53,160 nt of DNA from Pseudomonadota bacterium (GCA_023387815.1 JAEWHK010000013.1:1-53160); one strand, 5' to 3'. Positions 35,482 through 44,539 are shown, counted from the first letter of the stretch. Notes: generated by a model not told the origin, from the letters alone. Translations and numbers: made by a program.

Positions 35482-36258
35482 CTATGCCACCTGTGATTGA
35501 CGATGCTGCTCGCCGCCGTCCAGCAAACGGGACAGCAATTGCCCTTCCAGAGCAGCATAGTCCGCATCTCCTCTGACACGCGGCCGGGCGAGTCTGACAT
35601 CCATTTCGAACGCCACTGCATACTGGTCAATCAGAATAACGCGATCAGCCAGCGCGACAGCTTCCGCCACATCATGGGTGACCAGCACAGCCGTAAATTG
35701 ATGATCTTTCCACAGATTCTCGATTAACTGCTGCATTTCGATACGCGTCAGGGCATCCAGCGCCCCTAGTGGCTCATCCAGCAGCAACAGTCGCGGCCTA
35801 TGCGCCAGCGCCCGGGCCAGTGCCACACGCTGGCGCTGGCCGCCAGAGAGCACGCCAGGCCATTCGTCGGCACGATCCGACAGGCCGACCTGTTCCAGCG
35901 CCTCCAGCGCAACACGGCGTATCTCGCTGCCTTTACCTTTCAACCCCAGTGCAACATTGTCTGCAACGGTTTGCCAGGGCAAAAGACGTGCATCCTGATA
36001 CATGATGCGTATGTCGTTGCGCGATTGCGCGACCGCTTTGCCATCTACCCGTATTCTGCCAACGCTGGCTGTATCCAGGCCCGCGAGCAGCCGCAAGAGC
36101 GTACTTTTGCCGCTTCCGCTACGTCCAACCACAGAGAGAAACTGCCCCGCTGCTACGCTCAGATTGACACCCTGTAGTACAGTTCGTGTGCCAAAGCGCT
36201 TGCCGGCCCCTTCAATTCTTACTTCAACTCCGCCGTTTGCCTGTTCCATGTTCGTCAT
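35482..36258 (-). CDS. ssuB: aliphatic sulfonate ABC transporter ATPase SsuB
   Basis: A 258-aa ATPase: Walker A GRSGSGKS, IMYQDARLLPWQTVADNV (the Q-loop of SsuB/TauB-type proteins), signature LSGGQRQRV, Walker B LLLLDEPLGALD. It pairs with SsuC and SsuA encoded just upstream (22 bases to ssuC) and supplies the energy for sulfonate uptake. GGAG lies very near the ATG; a second ATG three codons in is also possible. The gene order ssuA-ssuC-ssuB with ssuD divergent identifies a sulfur-scavenging locus. Confidence 0.92.
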   Translation of the reverse strand: MTNMEQANGGVEVRIEGAGKRFGTRTVLQGVNLSVAAGQFLSVVGRSGSGKSTLLRLLAGLDTASVGRIRVDGKAVAQSRNDIRIMYQDARLLPWQTVADNVALGLKGKGSEIRRVALEALEQVGLSDRADEWPGVLSGGQRQRVALARALAHRPRLLLLDEPLGALDALTRIEMQQLIENLWKDHQFTAVLVTHDVAEAVALADRVILIDQYAVAFEMDVRLARPRVRGDADYAALEGQLLSRLLDGGEQHRQSQVA

Positions 36259-36280
36259 TGCTCCAGTATGTCGTCGCTAT

Positions 36281-37123
36281 CTATTTGAATGCAGGATTCC
36301 AGCGCAACAATCGTCGTTCCAGCAAACGCGAGGCCGTATCGGCAAGCTTGCCAAGCACCGCGTACAACAGAATGGCGACCACCACGATATCGGTCTGCAT
36401 AAACTCTCGAGCGGTCATGGCCATATAGCCTATCCCGCTGCTGGCCGAAATGGTTTCAGCAACAATCAGCGTCAGCCACATGAAACCCAGCGCGAACCGG
36501 ACACCCACCAGGATGCTGGGCATGGCTCCAGGAAGAATCACTTTGGTAAAAAGCTGCCAGTCTGAAAGACCATAGGATCGGCCCATCTCGATCAGGTCTC
36601 GATCGACGGAGCGAATTCCGTGAAAAGTATTCAGATAAATGGGAAACAACGTTCCCAATGCGACCAGGAAAAGCTTGCCTTCTTCGTCAATACCAAACCA
36701 CAGAATGACCAGCGGAATGAGCGATAAATGCGGTACGTTGCGTATCATCTGGATGGTCGTGTCGAGCAGGCGCTCGCACACCCTGAATCCTCCGTTCAGA
36801 AAACCCAGTACCAGGCCAAGGGCACCACCTATGCAAAACCCGATAGCGGCACGCACGAAACTGGCCCACAAATGAACGAAGATTTCACCACTGCGTATCA
36901 GTTCCCAGGCGGCATAAACAACCGCAAGCGGTGACGGCGCAATGCGGGTTGAAAGCCATCCCGTCGAGGCGGCCAATTGCCAAAGTAAAATCAAGCCTAT
37001 CGGCACCAGCCAGGGTGCCAGGTTGCTGTCGGCAATCCGTTCCCGCAACGGGCGTTTTTGCTGTTCAGTGACAGTTGATTCTGCGACGCGGCCCGCGGGC
37101 TTATCATGGACGCCAGATAACAT
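36281..37123 (-). CDS. ssuC: aliphatic sulfonate ABC transporter permease SsuC
   Basis: A 280-aa inner-membrane protein with about six helices and the binding-protein-dependent permease motif (EMGRSYGLSDWQLFTKVILPGAMP, EAA loop). A cytoplasmic tail of about 35 residues precedes the first helix. ATG 37123 has GGAG 7 bases upstream and overlaps the ssuA end by 20 bases, a sign of coupled translation. It forms the channel for alkanesulfonates delivered by SsuA. Confidence 0.92.
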   Translation of the reverse strand: MLSGVHDKPAGRVAESTVTEQQKRPLRERIADSNLAPWLVPIGLILLWQLAASTGWLSTRIAPSPLAVVYAAWELIRSGEIFVHLWASFVRAAIGFCIGGALGLVLGFLNGGFRVCERLLDTTIQMIRNVPHLSLIPLVILWFGIDEEGKLFLVALGTLFPIYLNTFHGIRSVDRDLIEMGRSYGLSDWQLFTKVILPGAMPSILVGVRFALGFMWLTLIVAETISASSGIGYMAMTAREFMQTDIVVVAILLYAVLGKLADTASRLLERRLLRWNPAFK

Positions 37124-38087
37124 TATTGATCTCCAATGCACGAGGAATCAGCTTTTGTGAAGAAAATGCATCTGCAATATTCTGCTGATTCTGAGCAACC
37201 TCATCAGTGATGTACGCCACACCATACGCATAGTTCTGCAGTGCATTGCGAGTGATTTCCCGACTCAGCCCGATCTGCGGCGACAGAATATCTGCCGCCT
37301 CGTCAAAATGTGCGACCGTCCACTTGTCGGTAACGTCCACCTCTTCTATCGTCCATTTCAGAACTTCGGGATACGCTTTCGCATACGCACCCGTTGAAAG
37401 ATAAAAATTATAGTTGTGAACCTCATCGTGACCGGCAACCAGAATACGCGCCTCGATCTGTTCGATCGCGGCCTGGGCGAAGGGATCCCAGATGACCCAT
37501 GCATCGATCGAACCACTTTCAAATGCAGCCCGAGCGTCCGCCGGCGGCAAATATTTCACATCGATATCCGTGTAGGCAAGACCTTCCCTTTCCAGTACCT
37601 TTAAAAGCAGATAGTGCACATTGGAGCCCCGATTGAGCGCCACTCGCTTTCCTTTGAGTTCCTTGAACGATTGAATGGGGGAATCTTTCTGCACGAGAAT
37701 TTTTTCAGCCTTGGGCGCGGGCGGCTCGCTTGCTACATAAACCAGATCAGCACCTGCCGCCTGGGCAAAAATAGGTGGTGTTTCGCCGACGCAGGCAAAA
37801 TCGATACTACCAACGTTCAATCCCTCGAGCATTTGTGGTCCGGCTGTGAATTCGATCCAGCGTACACTAACGCCTTCTTTTTTCAGCCGCTCATCCAGGT
37901 TGCCACGTGCCCGCAGCAAGGCAATATTGGAACCTTTCTGCCAGCCGACCCGAAATGTTTTAGCTTCTGTTTTCGCCGAAGCTGCCTGCAGCGGCGCAAT
38001 ACCAGCCAGCGCACCCAGCGCCCCCAGTAATTTCAACGATGATCTGCGACTCTTGAAAGCGCTGTCTGCCATTTCCTGTACGTCCAT
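37104..38087 (-). CDS. ssuA: sulfonate-binding periplasmic protein SsuA
   Basis: A 327-aa receptor of the NMT1/SsuA fold. The N-terminus has SRRSSLKLLGALGALAG, a Tat-like or Sec signal, with the mature part beginning KTFRVGWQKGSNIALLRARG, the typical SsuA start. GLNVGSIDFACVGETPPIFA and GSNVHYLLLKVLEREGL (anion-binding loop) follow. The start at 38087 lacks a good ribosome binding site; an ATG five codons in is possible. It should bind alkanesulfonates or related sulfonated compounds. Its promoter region carries repeated ATTRATGTTCCCA motifs shared with the divergent ssuD gene. Confidence 0.92.
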   Translation of the reverse strand: MDVQEMADSAFKSRRSSLKLLGALGALAGIAPLQAASAKTEAKTFRVGWQKGSNIALLRARGNLDERLKKEGVSVRWIEFTAGPQMLEGLNVGSIDFACVGETPPIFAQAAGADLVYVASEPPAPKAEKILVQKDSPIQSFKELKGKRVALNRGSNVHYLLLKVLEREGLAYTDIDVKYLPPADARAAFESGSIDAWVIWDPFAQAAIEQIEARILVAGHDEVHNYNFYLSTGAYAKAYPEVLKWTIEEVDVTDKWTVAHFDEAADILSPQIGLSREITRNALQNYAYGVAYITDEVAQNQQNIADAFSSQKLIPRALEINNVIWRP

Positions 38088-38092
38088 GTCTG

Positions 38093-38146
38093 ATTAATGT
38101 TCCCATTAATCTTAGCAATCTGAACATTGATGTTCCCAATATCAAT
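38093..38146. repeat. two dyad repeats in the ssuA-ssuD intergenic region
   Basis: ATTAATGTTCCCATTAAT (38093-38110) and a related 21-base copy (38126-38146; ATTGATGTTCCCA followed by ATATCAAT) each consist of inverted ATTRAT/ATYAAT arms around GTTCCC. The cores are 33 bases apart, about three helical turns. They lie immediately upstream of ssuA and could be sites for the sulfur-starvation regulator of the divergent ssu genes. Confidence 0.5.
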
Positions 38147-38306
38147 TTGTATTTTGCTTATGCCGGATCCGGCAGTTTCCATGGCATATACAAATGCAAT
38201 ATATATTGTTTGAGCCGGATCGCTGTAATGGTGTAATGAAGCGCATACTCATTTTCTTATTCTTCTGAGATCGCACTACGACTTCCCAACATATATTGCA
38301 AACGTC

Positions 38307-39425
38307 ATGAGTCTTGATATTTTCTGGTTTCTTCCTACTTCCGGCGATACACGCTATCTTGGTACTTCAGATTTTGGCCGCAAGCCCACCAGTGAATATC
38401 TGCGTCAGATCGCTATCACAAGTGAAAATTTAGGCTATGACGGCCTGCTCATTCCAACAGGAAGCTCGTGCCTTGATCCCTGGGTGGTTGCCGCCAGTCT
38501 GATTCCGGTCACGCAGCGAATCAAACTGCTGGTTGCACTCAGGACCTCACTGGGCGGCCCTGCGCCCTCTGCCAGACAGGCGGCAACGCTGGATCAGGCA
38601 TTACATGGCCGCTTGCTGCTGAATGTCGTGCCAGGAGGCGATGCTGGCGAGCTGGCAGCAGATGGCGTACAACTGGCCCACGATGAGCGCTACGCAGCGG
38701 CAGATGAATATCTGCAAATATGGAAAAGACTCCTGTCAGGAGAAACCGTCGACTTCGATGGCAAGTACCTGTCAGTCAAACGAAGCCGGAACTATCACGC
38801 TCCGGTGCAAAAGCCCTGGCCCCCGCTATATTTCGGCGGCTCCTCCGATGCAGCACACGATCTGGCCGCCCGGCATGTAGACGCTTACCTGACCTGGGGC
38901 GAACCGCCTGCGGCCGTTGCCCGTAAAATTGCCGACATCAGAGCCCGTGCGGCTCAGCACAACCGTACGGTACGTTTTGGATTGCGCGTACATGTCATTG
39001 TCCGGGAAACCGAAGAAGAGGCATGGCAAGACGCGCACCGGCTCATCAGCCATATCACCGACGAAGATATCGCGCGCGCCCAGCAAAATTTTGCACAGAT
39101 GGACTCGGTAGGACAGCAGCGCATGGCAGCGCTGCATGGAGGTCAGCGCGATAAGCTGGAAGTGGCTCCCAATCTGTGGGCGGGTGTAGGCTTGGTGCGC
39201 GGTGGCGCCGGCACTGCACTGGTGGGCGATCCACAAACCTTGGCCGCCAGACTGCAGGAATATGCCGACCTGGGCATCGACACGTTTGTACTATCCGGCT
39301 ATCCACATTTGGAGGAAGCCATTCGCTTTGCGGAGCTGGTTTTCCCGTTGCTGGGCAAAACAGCTGTCACCACGCAGGGCCAGGCACAGACCGGGGGTGC
39401 ATTTGATCGCAGAGCGGCGCAGTAA
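38307..39425 (+). CDS. ssuD: FMNH2-dependent alkanesulfonate monooxygenase SsuD
   Basis: A 372-aa luciferase-like monooxygenase. The N-terminus (DIFWFLPTSGDTRYLGT) and IPTGSSCLDPWVVAASL, with C55 at the position of the active-site cysteine of E. coli SsuD, are nearly diagnostic. NVVPGGDAGELAADG and PPLYFGGSSDAAHDLAA follow the family. It releases sulfite and an aldehyde from alkanesulfonates using FMNH2 and oxygen. The flavin reductase SsuE is not in this window. It is divergent from ssuACB. The ribosome binding site is weak. Confidence 0.95.
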   Translation: MSLDIFWFLPTSGDTRYLGTSDFGRKPTSEYLRQIAITSENLGYDGLLIPTGSSCLDPWVVAASLIPVTQRIKLLVALRTSLGGPAPSARQAATLDQALHGRLLLNVVPGGDAGELAADGVQLAHDERYAAADEYLQIWKRLLSGETVDFDGKYLSVKRSRNYHAPVQKPWPPLYFGGSSDAAHDLAARHVDAYLTWGEPPAAVARKIADIRARAAQHNRTVRFGLRVHVIVRETEEEAWQDAHRLISHITDEDIARAQQNFAQMDSVGQQRMAALHGGQRDKLEVAPNLWAGVGLVRGGAGTALVGDPQTLAARLQEYADLGIDTFVLSGYPHLEEAIRFAELVFPLLGKTAVTTQGQAQTGGAFDRRAAQ

Positions 39426-39496
39426 TCAGAAAGCCCGCGCCATATTTCACCAAGCCTGCAAGCCTTGATCCGAATGATCAATAGTTCCAGCAATCA

Positions 39497-40087
39497 CTAG
39501 TTCAGAACATCGTAAAGTCGAAGAATCCAGGTGATTTGATAGATAAGCCCAACAATCACAAATGCCGTTTGAAATTTCCTGCTGGAAACGAAAACTGCGA
39601 TGCCTGCGCATATCGCAAATGCAATCTGTCGTATCGGATATTCAAGCCCTAACGATTGGAAGTGCTCTAAACCCTTGATGCGCGCATCTATCAGATCCAC
39701 AAGAAAGAGCAGTGCCAATAATCCATAGAACCATTTGCGGCGCGATTGAAAATAGTCTGCGTAACCTTTGTAGTCGTCCATTCGATCAGGAAACAATATC
39801 GCGGACAGGAACGCGAAGAGAATGGCATAGGCAATGAGGAAGAAGTAGATTTCAAATGTCCAGCGATGAATCGCAGACAGAGCAAACTCAAACCACCAAA
39901 AATGGATGATTGTCACCAGCAGAAACAGCACCCATGCAATATGAATCGGATAGATGTTATCGCGCTTGGGGTGCTGCACGAACCTCGCCAGGCCGGTGAC
40001 AAGCCGGGTAATGCTTAGCCCGAGGACCATACCGATAATGATGCGTACGTGCACGAAAACGTCAGGATGCGCAACAGGGCTGTCCAT
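39497..40087 (-). CDS. integral membrane protein of unknown function
   Basis: A 196-aa protein with about six membrane helices (VRIIIGMVLGLSITRLVTGL; IAWVLFLLVTIIHFWWFEF; FEIYFFLIAYAILFAFL; FYGLLALLFLVDLID; two at the C-terminus). AAGGA lies 8 bases before ATG 40087, which is preferred over one 18 codons upstream. I do not recognise a named family. It is flanked by the convergent ssuD gene and the metal transporter operon on the same strand, 138 bases beyond sitD's stop. Confidence 0.75.
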   Translation of the reverse strand: MDSPVAHPDVFVHVRIIIGMVLGLSITRLVTGLARFVQHPKRDNIYPIHIAWVLFLLVTIIHFWWFEFALSAIHRWTFEIYFFLIAYAILFAFLSAILFPDRMDDYKGYADYFQSRRKWFYGLLALLFLVDLIDARIKGLEHFQSLGLEYPIRQIAFAICAGIAVFVSSRKFQTAFVIVGLIYQITWILRLYDVLN

Positions 40088-40225
40088 CGTTAATTCCTTT
40101 ATGTAGCGGTTAATAGTACGCAGAACCGATTGATCAGCCATTAACCAAAGACTTTCGGTTTGCCAGGCGATGCAAATACGAACTAGTAATCAGACTAGCA
40201 CGAAAATTGACTGGGATTTCACACA

Positions 40226-41071
40226 TCAGGTTCTCAGGGTCTTGAACTTGACCGTGCAAAGCCATTCTCTTAGTAGAGCTATCAAAAATAGTATTGACAA
40301 GACCACAACAATAGTTGGTGCCGGGGCGCTATCTAAATGAAAGCTCAAGATAATACTGACGAAGCACGCGAGCAACGAAATTGACGTAGATATGACCAAC
40401 ATCCACACGAAGCTGCGGGTAACCAGGTAGGCAATCGCACCGGGCGCAATCAGCAGGGCAATCACCAAAATAATTCCCACTGCCTTGAGTCCACCGACGA
40501 TGGTCAGGGACAGCATCAGCAGCATGCCGTAATGCAACCAACGGGCACGCAAACCAACAATACGCGCCTGAACCGGATCAAAGGTATGCAGCAGCAAGTC
40601 GCGCCACTTGCATCCTATCGCCGCGACCACGACCAGGGCAATCAAACCGCTTTCAGCAAGATCACGCCAGCCAACGCCCAGCATGTCACCAAACAGAATG
40701 TGATCCAGGTGTATTTCGCTTTGTATTGAGGTATACAGGACAATACCCAAGCCAAACATGCCTGAAAAAACAACACCGATTACCGTGTCCTGCTTAAGAC
40801 GGCAATGACTCTCCAGATAACCTGAACTCACCGTGCATATCAGCGCGGCAACAATGGCACCGATTTCTAATGGCAGGCCAGCGAGGTAGGCGAGAACGAT
40901 ACCAGGCAAAACTGCATGAGAAATCGCATCGCCCATTAATGCCCAACCTTTAACAACGAGAAAGCAAGACAGCAACGCAGTCGGTATAGACATGGCGACC
41001 GCGATCAATATCGCCTGCACCATGAAATCAAACTGTAGTGGAGCAAATAGCCAGTCAAGTGCATACATCAT
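40226..41071 (-). CDS. Mn/Fe ABC transporter permease, SitD-like
   Basis: A 281-aa ABC-3 family permease with eight or nine helices, starting MYALDWLFAPLQFDFMVQAI and containing VKGWALMGDAISHAVLPGIVLAYLAG, the coupling-loop motif of SitC/SitD proteins. Its start overlaps the previous gene by 4 bases. It pairs with the second permease as a heterodimer. GAGG precedes the tandem ATG codons. The four-gene order receptor-ATPase-permease-permease matches sitABCD/yfeABCD. Confidence 0.9.
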   Translation of the reverse strand: MMYALDWLFAPLQFDFMVQAILIAVAMSIPTALLSCFLVVKGWALMGDAISHAVLPGIVLAYLAGLPLEIGAIVAALICTVSSGYLESHCRLKQDTVIGVVFSGMFGLGIVLYTSIQSEIHLDHILFGDMLGVGWRDLAESGLIALVVVAAIGCKWRDLLLHTFDPVQARIVGLRARWLHYGMLLMLSLTIVGGLKAVGIILVIALLIAPGAIAYLVTRSFVWMLVISTSISLLACFVSIILSFHLDSAPAPTIVVVLSILFLIALLREWLCTVKFKTLRT

Positions 41072-41922
41072 CTGACCTCATCTTCTGCTGCAGCCAATGG
41101 AGCCGTCCTTACGCTATGCTTGCGCGTAAGGAAAAAAGCAAACAAAAAGCACATTGTCTGAATCACAACAATAATGCCGCCAGTAGCCCCGTCCAGAAAA
41201 TAGCTTAAATAGGCCCCCACGAGGCTACTTAAGGCGCCGACTCCAACGCTAATCATAATTAAACGTTCAAAGCGATCTGTGAGCAGATAGGCAGTCGCTC
41301 CTGGGGTAATGACCATGGCCACGACCAAAAATGCCCCGACGGTCTGCATGGCTGCAACAGTGCTGGCAGAAAGCAATACAAAGAAAATCGTCTTCATCAT
41401 TAATGGATCAATACCTACAGAGCGAGCATGATTCTCATCAAAAAATACGATCATGAATGCTTTCCACTGAGTCAGTAAAATGAACAGAGAGACGCCGCCG
41501 ATTATGATTAGTTGCCAGGTATCTTCTGGAGTGATAGCCAGAATATTGCCCATCACAATGGTCTGAATATTGACCGAGACGGGAGATACCGACGCCAAAA
41601 AAAGTCCCAAACCCAGAAAAGAGGAGAAAACCATGCCGATCACCACATCCTGCTTCAAGCGAGTACGGTGATTAAGAAATAACATTGAGCCGGCTGCCAT
41701 CAGGCCCGCAAAGAATGCACCTACAGAAAACGACCAGCCAAGCAAATACGCCCCTACCACACCGGGTACCACGGCATGGGATAGCGCATCGCCAATGAGC
41801 GACCAGCCTTTTAACATCAAATATACGGATAGAAAGGCACAAACGGTACCAATGAGCATAGATACCCACATGGCGTTGACCATGTAAGTGTAGTTAAAAG
41901 GCTCTGCAAGAACCTGCATCAT
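41068..41922 (-). CDS. Mn/Fe ABC transporter permease, SitC-like
   Basis: A 284-aa ABC-3 permease with LKGWSLIGDALSHAVVPGVVGAYLLGW near residues 35-65, and helices through the rest. It is the partner of the downstream permease, and both start and stop overlap its neighbours by 4 bases, so the whole operon is translationally coupled. It should carry manganese or iron across the inner membrane. Confidence 0.9.
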   Translation of the reverse strand: MMQVLAEPFNYTYMVNAMWVSMLIGTVCAFLSVYLMLKGWSLIGDALSHAVVPGVVGAYLLGWSFSVGAFFAGLMAAGSMLFLNHRTRLKQDVVIGMVFSSFLGLGLFLASVSPVSVNIQTIVMGNILAITPEDTWQLIIIGGVSLFILLTQWKAFMIVFFDENHARSVGIDPLMMKTIFFVLLSASTVAAMQTVGAFLVVAMVITPGATAYLLTDRFERLIMISVGVGALSSLVGAYLSYFLDGATGGIIVVIQTMCFLFAFFLTRKHSVRTAPLAAAEDEVR

Positions 41923-42824
41923 GAAGCATTCTCCGCCGCATCCTGCCTGCTGCGAGCCGTTGCTGTGTCGCCGTAAAATACTAACGGACGCTCATCATCC
42001 GAGAATATCCCAACTTCCCCGCCGCCGACGTCGCGCCGACCATCGATGATAAAGTGCCGCAGCACACCACCAAAGGTGCGGGACAGATTATCGCGAGTAA
42101 ACACATCCGCCGTTATCCCGTAAGCCAGCACGGAACGGTTTAGCAGCACTGCGTGATCGCAAAACTCCGGCACGCTGCCCAGGTTGTGCGTAGAGACGAG
42201 AATCAGATGTCCTTTGTCACGCAGTTGCTTCAACAAGGTGATGATGTCATCTTCGGTCCCAACGTCTACACCGGTGAAAGGTTCGTCCAGTAGAATCACA
42301 CGCGCCGACTGTGCGAGCGCTCTGGCAAGGAAAACGCGCTTCCTTTGCCCTCCCGATAGCTCTCCAATTTGCCTGCTGCGTAACGCCTGCATACCGACTT
42401 GTTCCAGCGCCATCTCAACTGCCTCGTGATCATGGCTTTTCGGCCGACGCAACCAATTCATATGCCCATATCGCCCCATCATCACTACGTCCTGCACAAG
42501 CACTGGGAAGTCCCAATCGACTTCTTCGCTTTGTGGCACGTAGGCGATGAGCTTACGTCGCAACGCCTCTCTTGCGGTAAACCCCATAATGGATATACCT
42601 CCCGAGGCAAGCGGTACAAATCCCATGATTGCCTTGAACAAAGTGGACTTGCCGCTGCCGTTCATACCGACCAACGCGGTAATCGACCCGGCAGGTGTTT
42701 CAAATCGCGCGTTTGTGAGAGCCTCATTGCCATTTCTATATGCAACGGTCACGTCACGAACCACCAAGCCTGGCCCTTGCTCTCTCTCTTTTGTATCGCG
42801 AGCAGTTGAGTCAACGGAACTCAC
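41919..42824 (-). CDS. Mn/Fe ABC transporter ATPase, SitB-like
   Basis: A 301-aa ATPase: Walker A GMNGSGKST, YVPQSEEVDWDFPVLVQDVVMMGRYGHM (the metal-family Q-loop region, shown as pattern), signature LSGGQRKRV, Walker B VILLDEPFTGVD. Extra tail residues after about 260. The start is a GTG at 42824 overlapping the receptor gene stop by 4 bases. It energises the two downstream permeases. Confidence 0.92.
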   Translation of the reverse strand: MSSVDSTARDTKEREQGPGLVVRDVTVAYRNGNEALTNARFETPAGSITALVGMNGSGKSTLFKAIMGFVPLASGGISIMGFTAREALRRKLIAYVPQSEEVDWDFPVLVQDVVMMGRYGHMNWLRRPKSHDHEAVEMALEQVGMQALRSRQIGELSGGQRKRVFLARALAQSARVILLDEPFTGVDVGTEDDIITLLKQLRDKGHLILVSTHNLGSVPEFCDHAVLLNRSVLAYGITADVFTRDNLSRTFGGVLRHFIIDGRRDVGGGEVGIFSDDERPLVFYGDTATARSRQDAAENAS

Positions 42825-43741
42825 TGTTCCAACCCTTTGGCAATGGTCTCTGAAGTGACTTTTAGAAGATCCAGATAAGTAGGAACAGGGCCGTCAGCCT
42901 GACTGAGCGAATCCACATACAAGACGCCGCCGTAGCGGGCGCCAGATTCACGCGCAACCTGTTTAGCAGGATTGGCCGATACGGTACTTTCACTGAACAC
43001 AGCCGGAATACTATTCTTCTTTACAGTATCAATAACCTGACGAATCTGCTGTGGTGTCCCTTGCTGGTCCGAATTGATGGGCCACAAATAAAGTTCTTTA
43101 AGATCGAAGTCGCGAGCCAGATAGCTGAACGCTCCTTCGCTGGACACCAGCCAGCGCTTTTCGGCAGCGATGCCTCGCAATCTTGAACGTATGGGCTCTA
43201 TTGCTTTTTGTATACGTGCTTTGTAATGCTCGGCGTTGATCCGGTACGTTTCGGCATTGGCCGAATCATACTTGACTAATGCATCCCGAATATTGTCGAC
43301 ATAGATCTTTGCATTTTTCGGAGACATCCAGGCATGCGGATTAGGTTTACCCTGATAGGGCCCGGACCCAATGCTCATAGGGGTAACACCTTCTGTGACG
43401 ACAACACTCGGTACATCTTTGAGTCGTCTGAAGAATTTTTCAAACCACAGCTCCAGATTCATTCCGTTCCAGAGCACCAACTGGGCGCCTTGCGCTCGAA
43501 CCAGATCACCAGGTGTTGGTTGGTACTCGTGGATCTCCGCAGCAGGGCGCGTGATCGACTCGACCTGCGCTTTGTCGCCAGCCACATTACGGGCCATATC
43601 TGCAATTACGGTAAATGTTGTCAATATCTTGAATTTTTCAGCCGCTGCGGCTGGAAAAACCAACGAGACCCCGATGATCGCTATCGCGAATTGGGCAATT
43701 ATGCGTTGCGAAACACAGATAATGTGACTAAAACCTCGCAT
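42821..43741 (-). CDS. Mn/Fe-binding periplasmic receptor, SitA-like
   Basis: A 306-aa cluster A-I receptor. Signal peptide 1-33 (ending AAAAE). Metal ligands are H71 (EIHEYQPTPGD), H135 (NPHAWMSP), E201 (SSEGAFSYLARD) and D276 (YVDSLS): the His-His-Glu-Asp set of manganese/iron receptors. The His-rich loop of zinc receptors is missing, so Mn(II)/Fe(II) is favoured over zinc. AGGAG precedes the ATG. It is the first gene of the operon; a Fur-box-like site lies 160 bases upstream. Confidence 0.93.
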   Translation of the reverse strand: MRGFSHIICVSQRIIAQFAIAIIGVSLVFPAAAAEKFKILTTFTVIADMARNVAGDKAQVESITRPAAEIHEYQPTPGDLVRAQGAQLVLWNGMNLELWFEKFFRRLKDVPSVVVTEGVTPMSIGSGPYQGKPNPHAWMSPKNAKIYVDNIRDALVKYDSANAETYRINAEHYKARIQKAIEPIRSRLRGIAAEKRWLVSSEGAFSYLARDFDLKELYLWPINSDQQGTPQQIRQVIDTVKKNSIPAVFSESTVSANPAKQVARESGARYGGVLYVDSLSQADGPVPTYLDLLKVTSETIAKGLEQ

Positions 43742-43759
43742 ACTTACTCCTGTTCAAAG

Positions 43760-43890
43760 TATTGGTAACTTGCAGAGAGATACTTCGAGACAGGCGGCCT
43801 CGGAACTATCGTCGAACTTATGGGGTACTTATTCTTATAAAGCTTCTAAATAGGGAAAAAGGGTGTCTTTCTCAAAAGAGGTTACCAATA
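43760..43890. repeat. 10-bp inverted repeat flanking the sit upstream region
   Basis: TATTGGTAAC (43760-43769) recurs as its exact complement GTTACCAATA (43881-43890), separated by 111 bases. The first copy lies 19 bases upstream of the sitA-like start, the second just left of the Fur-box-like site. They may be paired binding sites for one regulator of the two divergent operons. The gene-free stretch 43742-44045 otherwise holds only the promoters and the Fur-like box. Confidence 0.45.
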
Positions 43891-43900
43891 TATATTATTT

Positions 43901-43919
43901 GCGAATGAGAATCAATAGC
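43901..43919. promoter_or_regulatory. Fur-box-like site
   Basis: GCGAATGAGAATCAATAGC agrees with the 19-base Fur consensus GATAATGATAATCATTATC at 14 of 19 positions, including the central AATGA-AATCA core. It lies between the divergent sit-type operon and the DUF2946/SCO/PCuAC/PepSY operon. A TATATT (43890-43895) just before it on the plus strand could be a -10 element, so iron-bound Fur would block rightward transcription. Confidence 0.6.
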
Positions 43920-44045
43920 ATTTAATGTCTAATTGAGCATTCTGTGTACGGGACTGAAAGCGAAAGCACCAAGTTCACTGTCAAGGCAAATCAGTATGCT
44001 GATTTATCATGCATTCATTGCGAAATGCGTTACTATTATGCCGAA

Positions 44046-44474
44046 ATGGATACGCTGCACAAACTGCTCTCACAAAAAGGAATAAGAGTCTGGCAAATTC
44101 TGATTTGCCTGGCCGTGATGGCATTCGTCTGCAGATCTGTAGTCCCCACGGGCTATATGCCCATTTTGTCGAGCGACAAGAATGGCACAGTTGTTCTGAC
44201 TTTCTGCACAGAGGACGGTAGCAATAAATCTCTGCTGCTGAATCTTCAACAACATTCGAAAAAATCTCCCATCGAAAACCATTCGGGTCAGGAATGCCCA
44301 TACGGTGTGGTTTTGTCCCATGGCATATTACCTCTCCAGGATGCGCCATTACTTGCGGGGGTGGTTTGGTATGAGCAATTTCAATTTGCCAATCTCCACA
44401 ATCATGCGTTGCCTCCGCTGCCTGCGCTCGGCCCTCCTTTGGGATCGCGCGCCCCACCTCCCTACCTCGGCTGA
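44046..44474 (+). CDS. DUF2946 family protein
   Basis: A 142-aa protein with one N-terminal helix (WQILICLAVMAFVCRSVVPTGYMP), where R-x-x-x-P-x-G-x-M-P is the DUF2946 hallmark, then cysteines (LTFCTEDGSN, QECPYG). The frame is open upstream to 43944 and that part contains a CIHC motif; no strong ribosome binding site decides the start, and ATG 44046 fits the family. DUF2946 genes head copper-linked operons, and I recall that a Bordetella member (CruR) acts as a copper-responsive upstream ORF. The SCO, PCuAC and PepSY genes downstream fit that theme. Confidence 0.75.
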   Translation: MDTLHKLLSQKGIRVWQILICLAVMAFVCRSVVPTGYMPILSSDKNGTVVLTFCTEDGSNKSLLLNLQQHSKKSPIENHSGQECPYGVVLSHGILPLQDAPLLAGVVWYEQFQFANLHNHALPPLPALGPPLGSRAPPPYLG

Positions 44475-44485
44475 TACTCACTTGT

Positions 44486-44504
44486 AATCGCTTTAACAGC
44501 GATT
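44486..44504. repeat. short hairpin after the DUF2946 gene
   Basis: AATCGCT (44486-44492) and AGCGATT (44498-44504) form a 7-base stem with a 5-base loop 12 bases after the stop codon. No T-run follows, so it is not a clear terminator; it could be an attenuator or an RNA-stability element between the DUF2946 gene and the rest of the operon. Confidence 0.35.
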
Positions 44505-44539
44505 TCCGACTGGTGATTTCCATCTCCCGAGGTTTTTTC

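Noticed and set aside
42821..43741. Zinc transporter (ZnuA) instead of manganese/iron
   Set aside because: There is no histidine-rich loop, and the ligand set His-His-Glu-Asp fits the Mn/Fe group.
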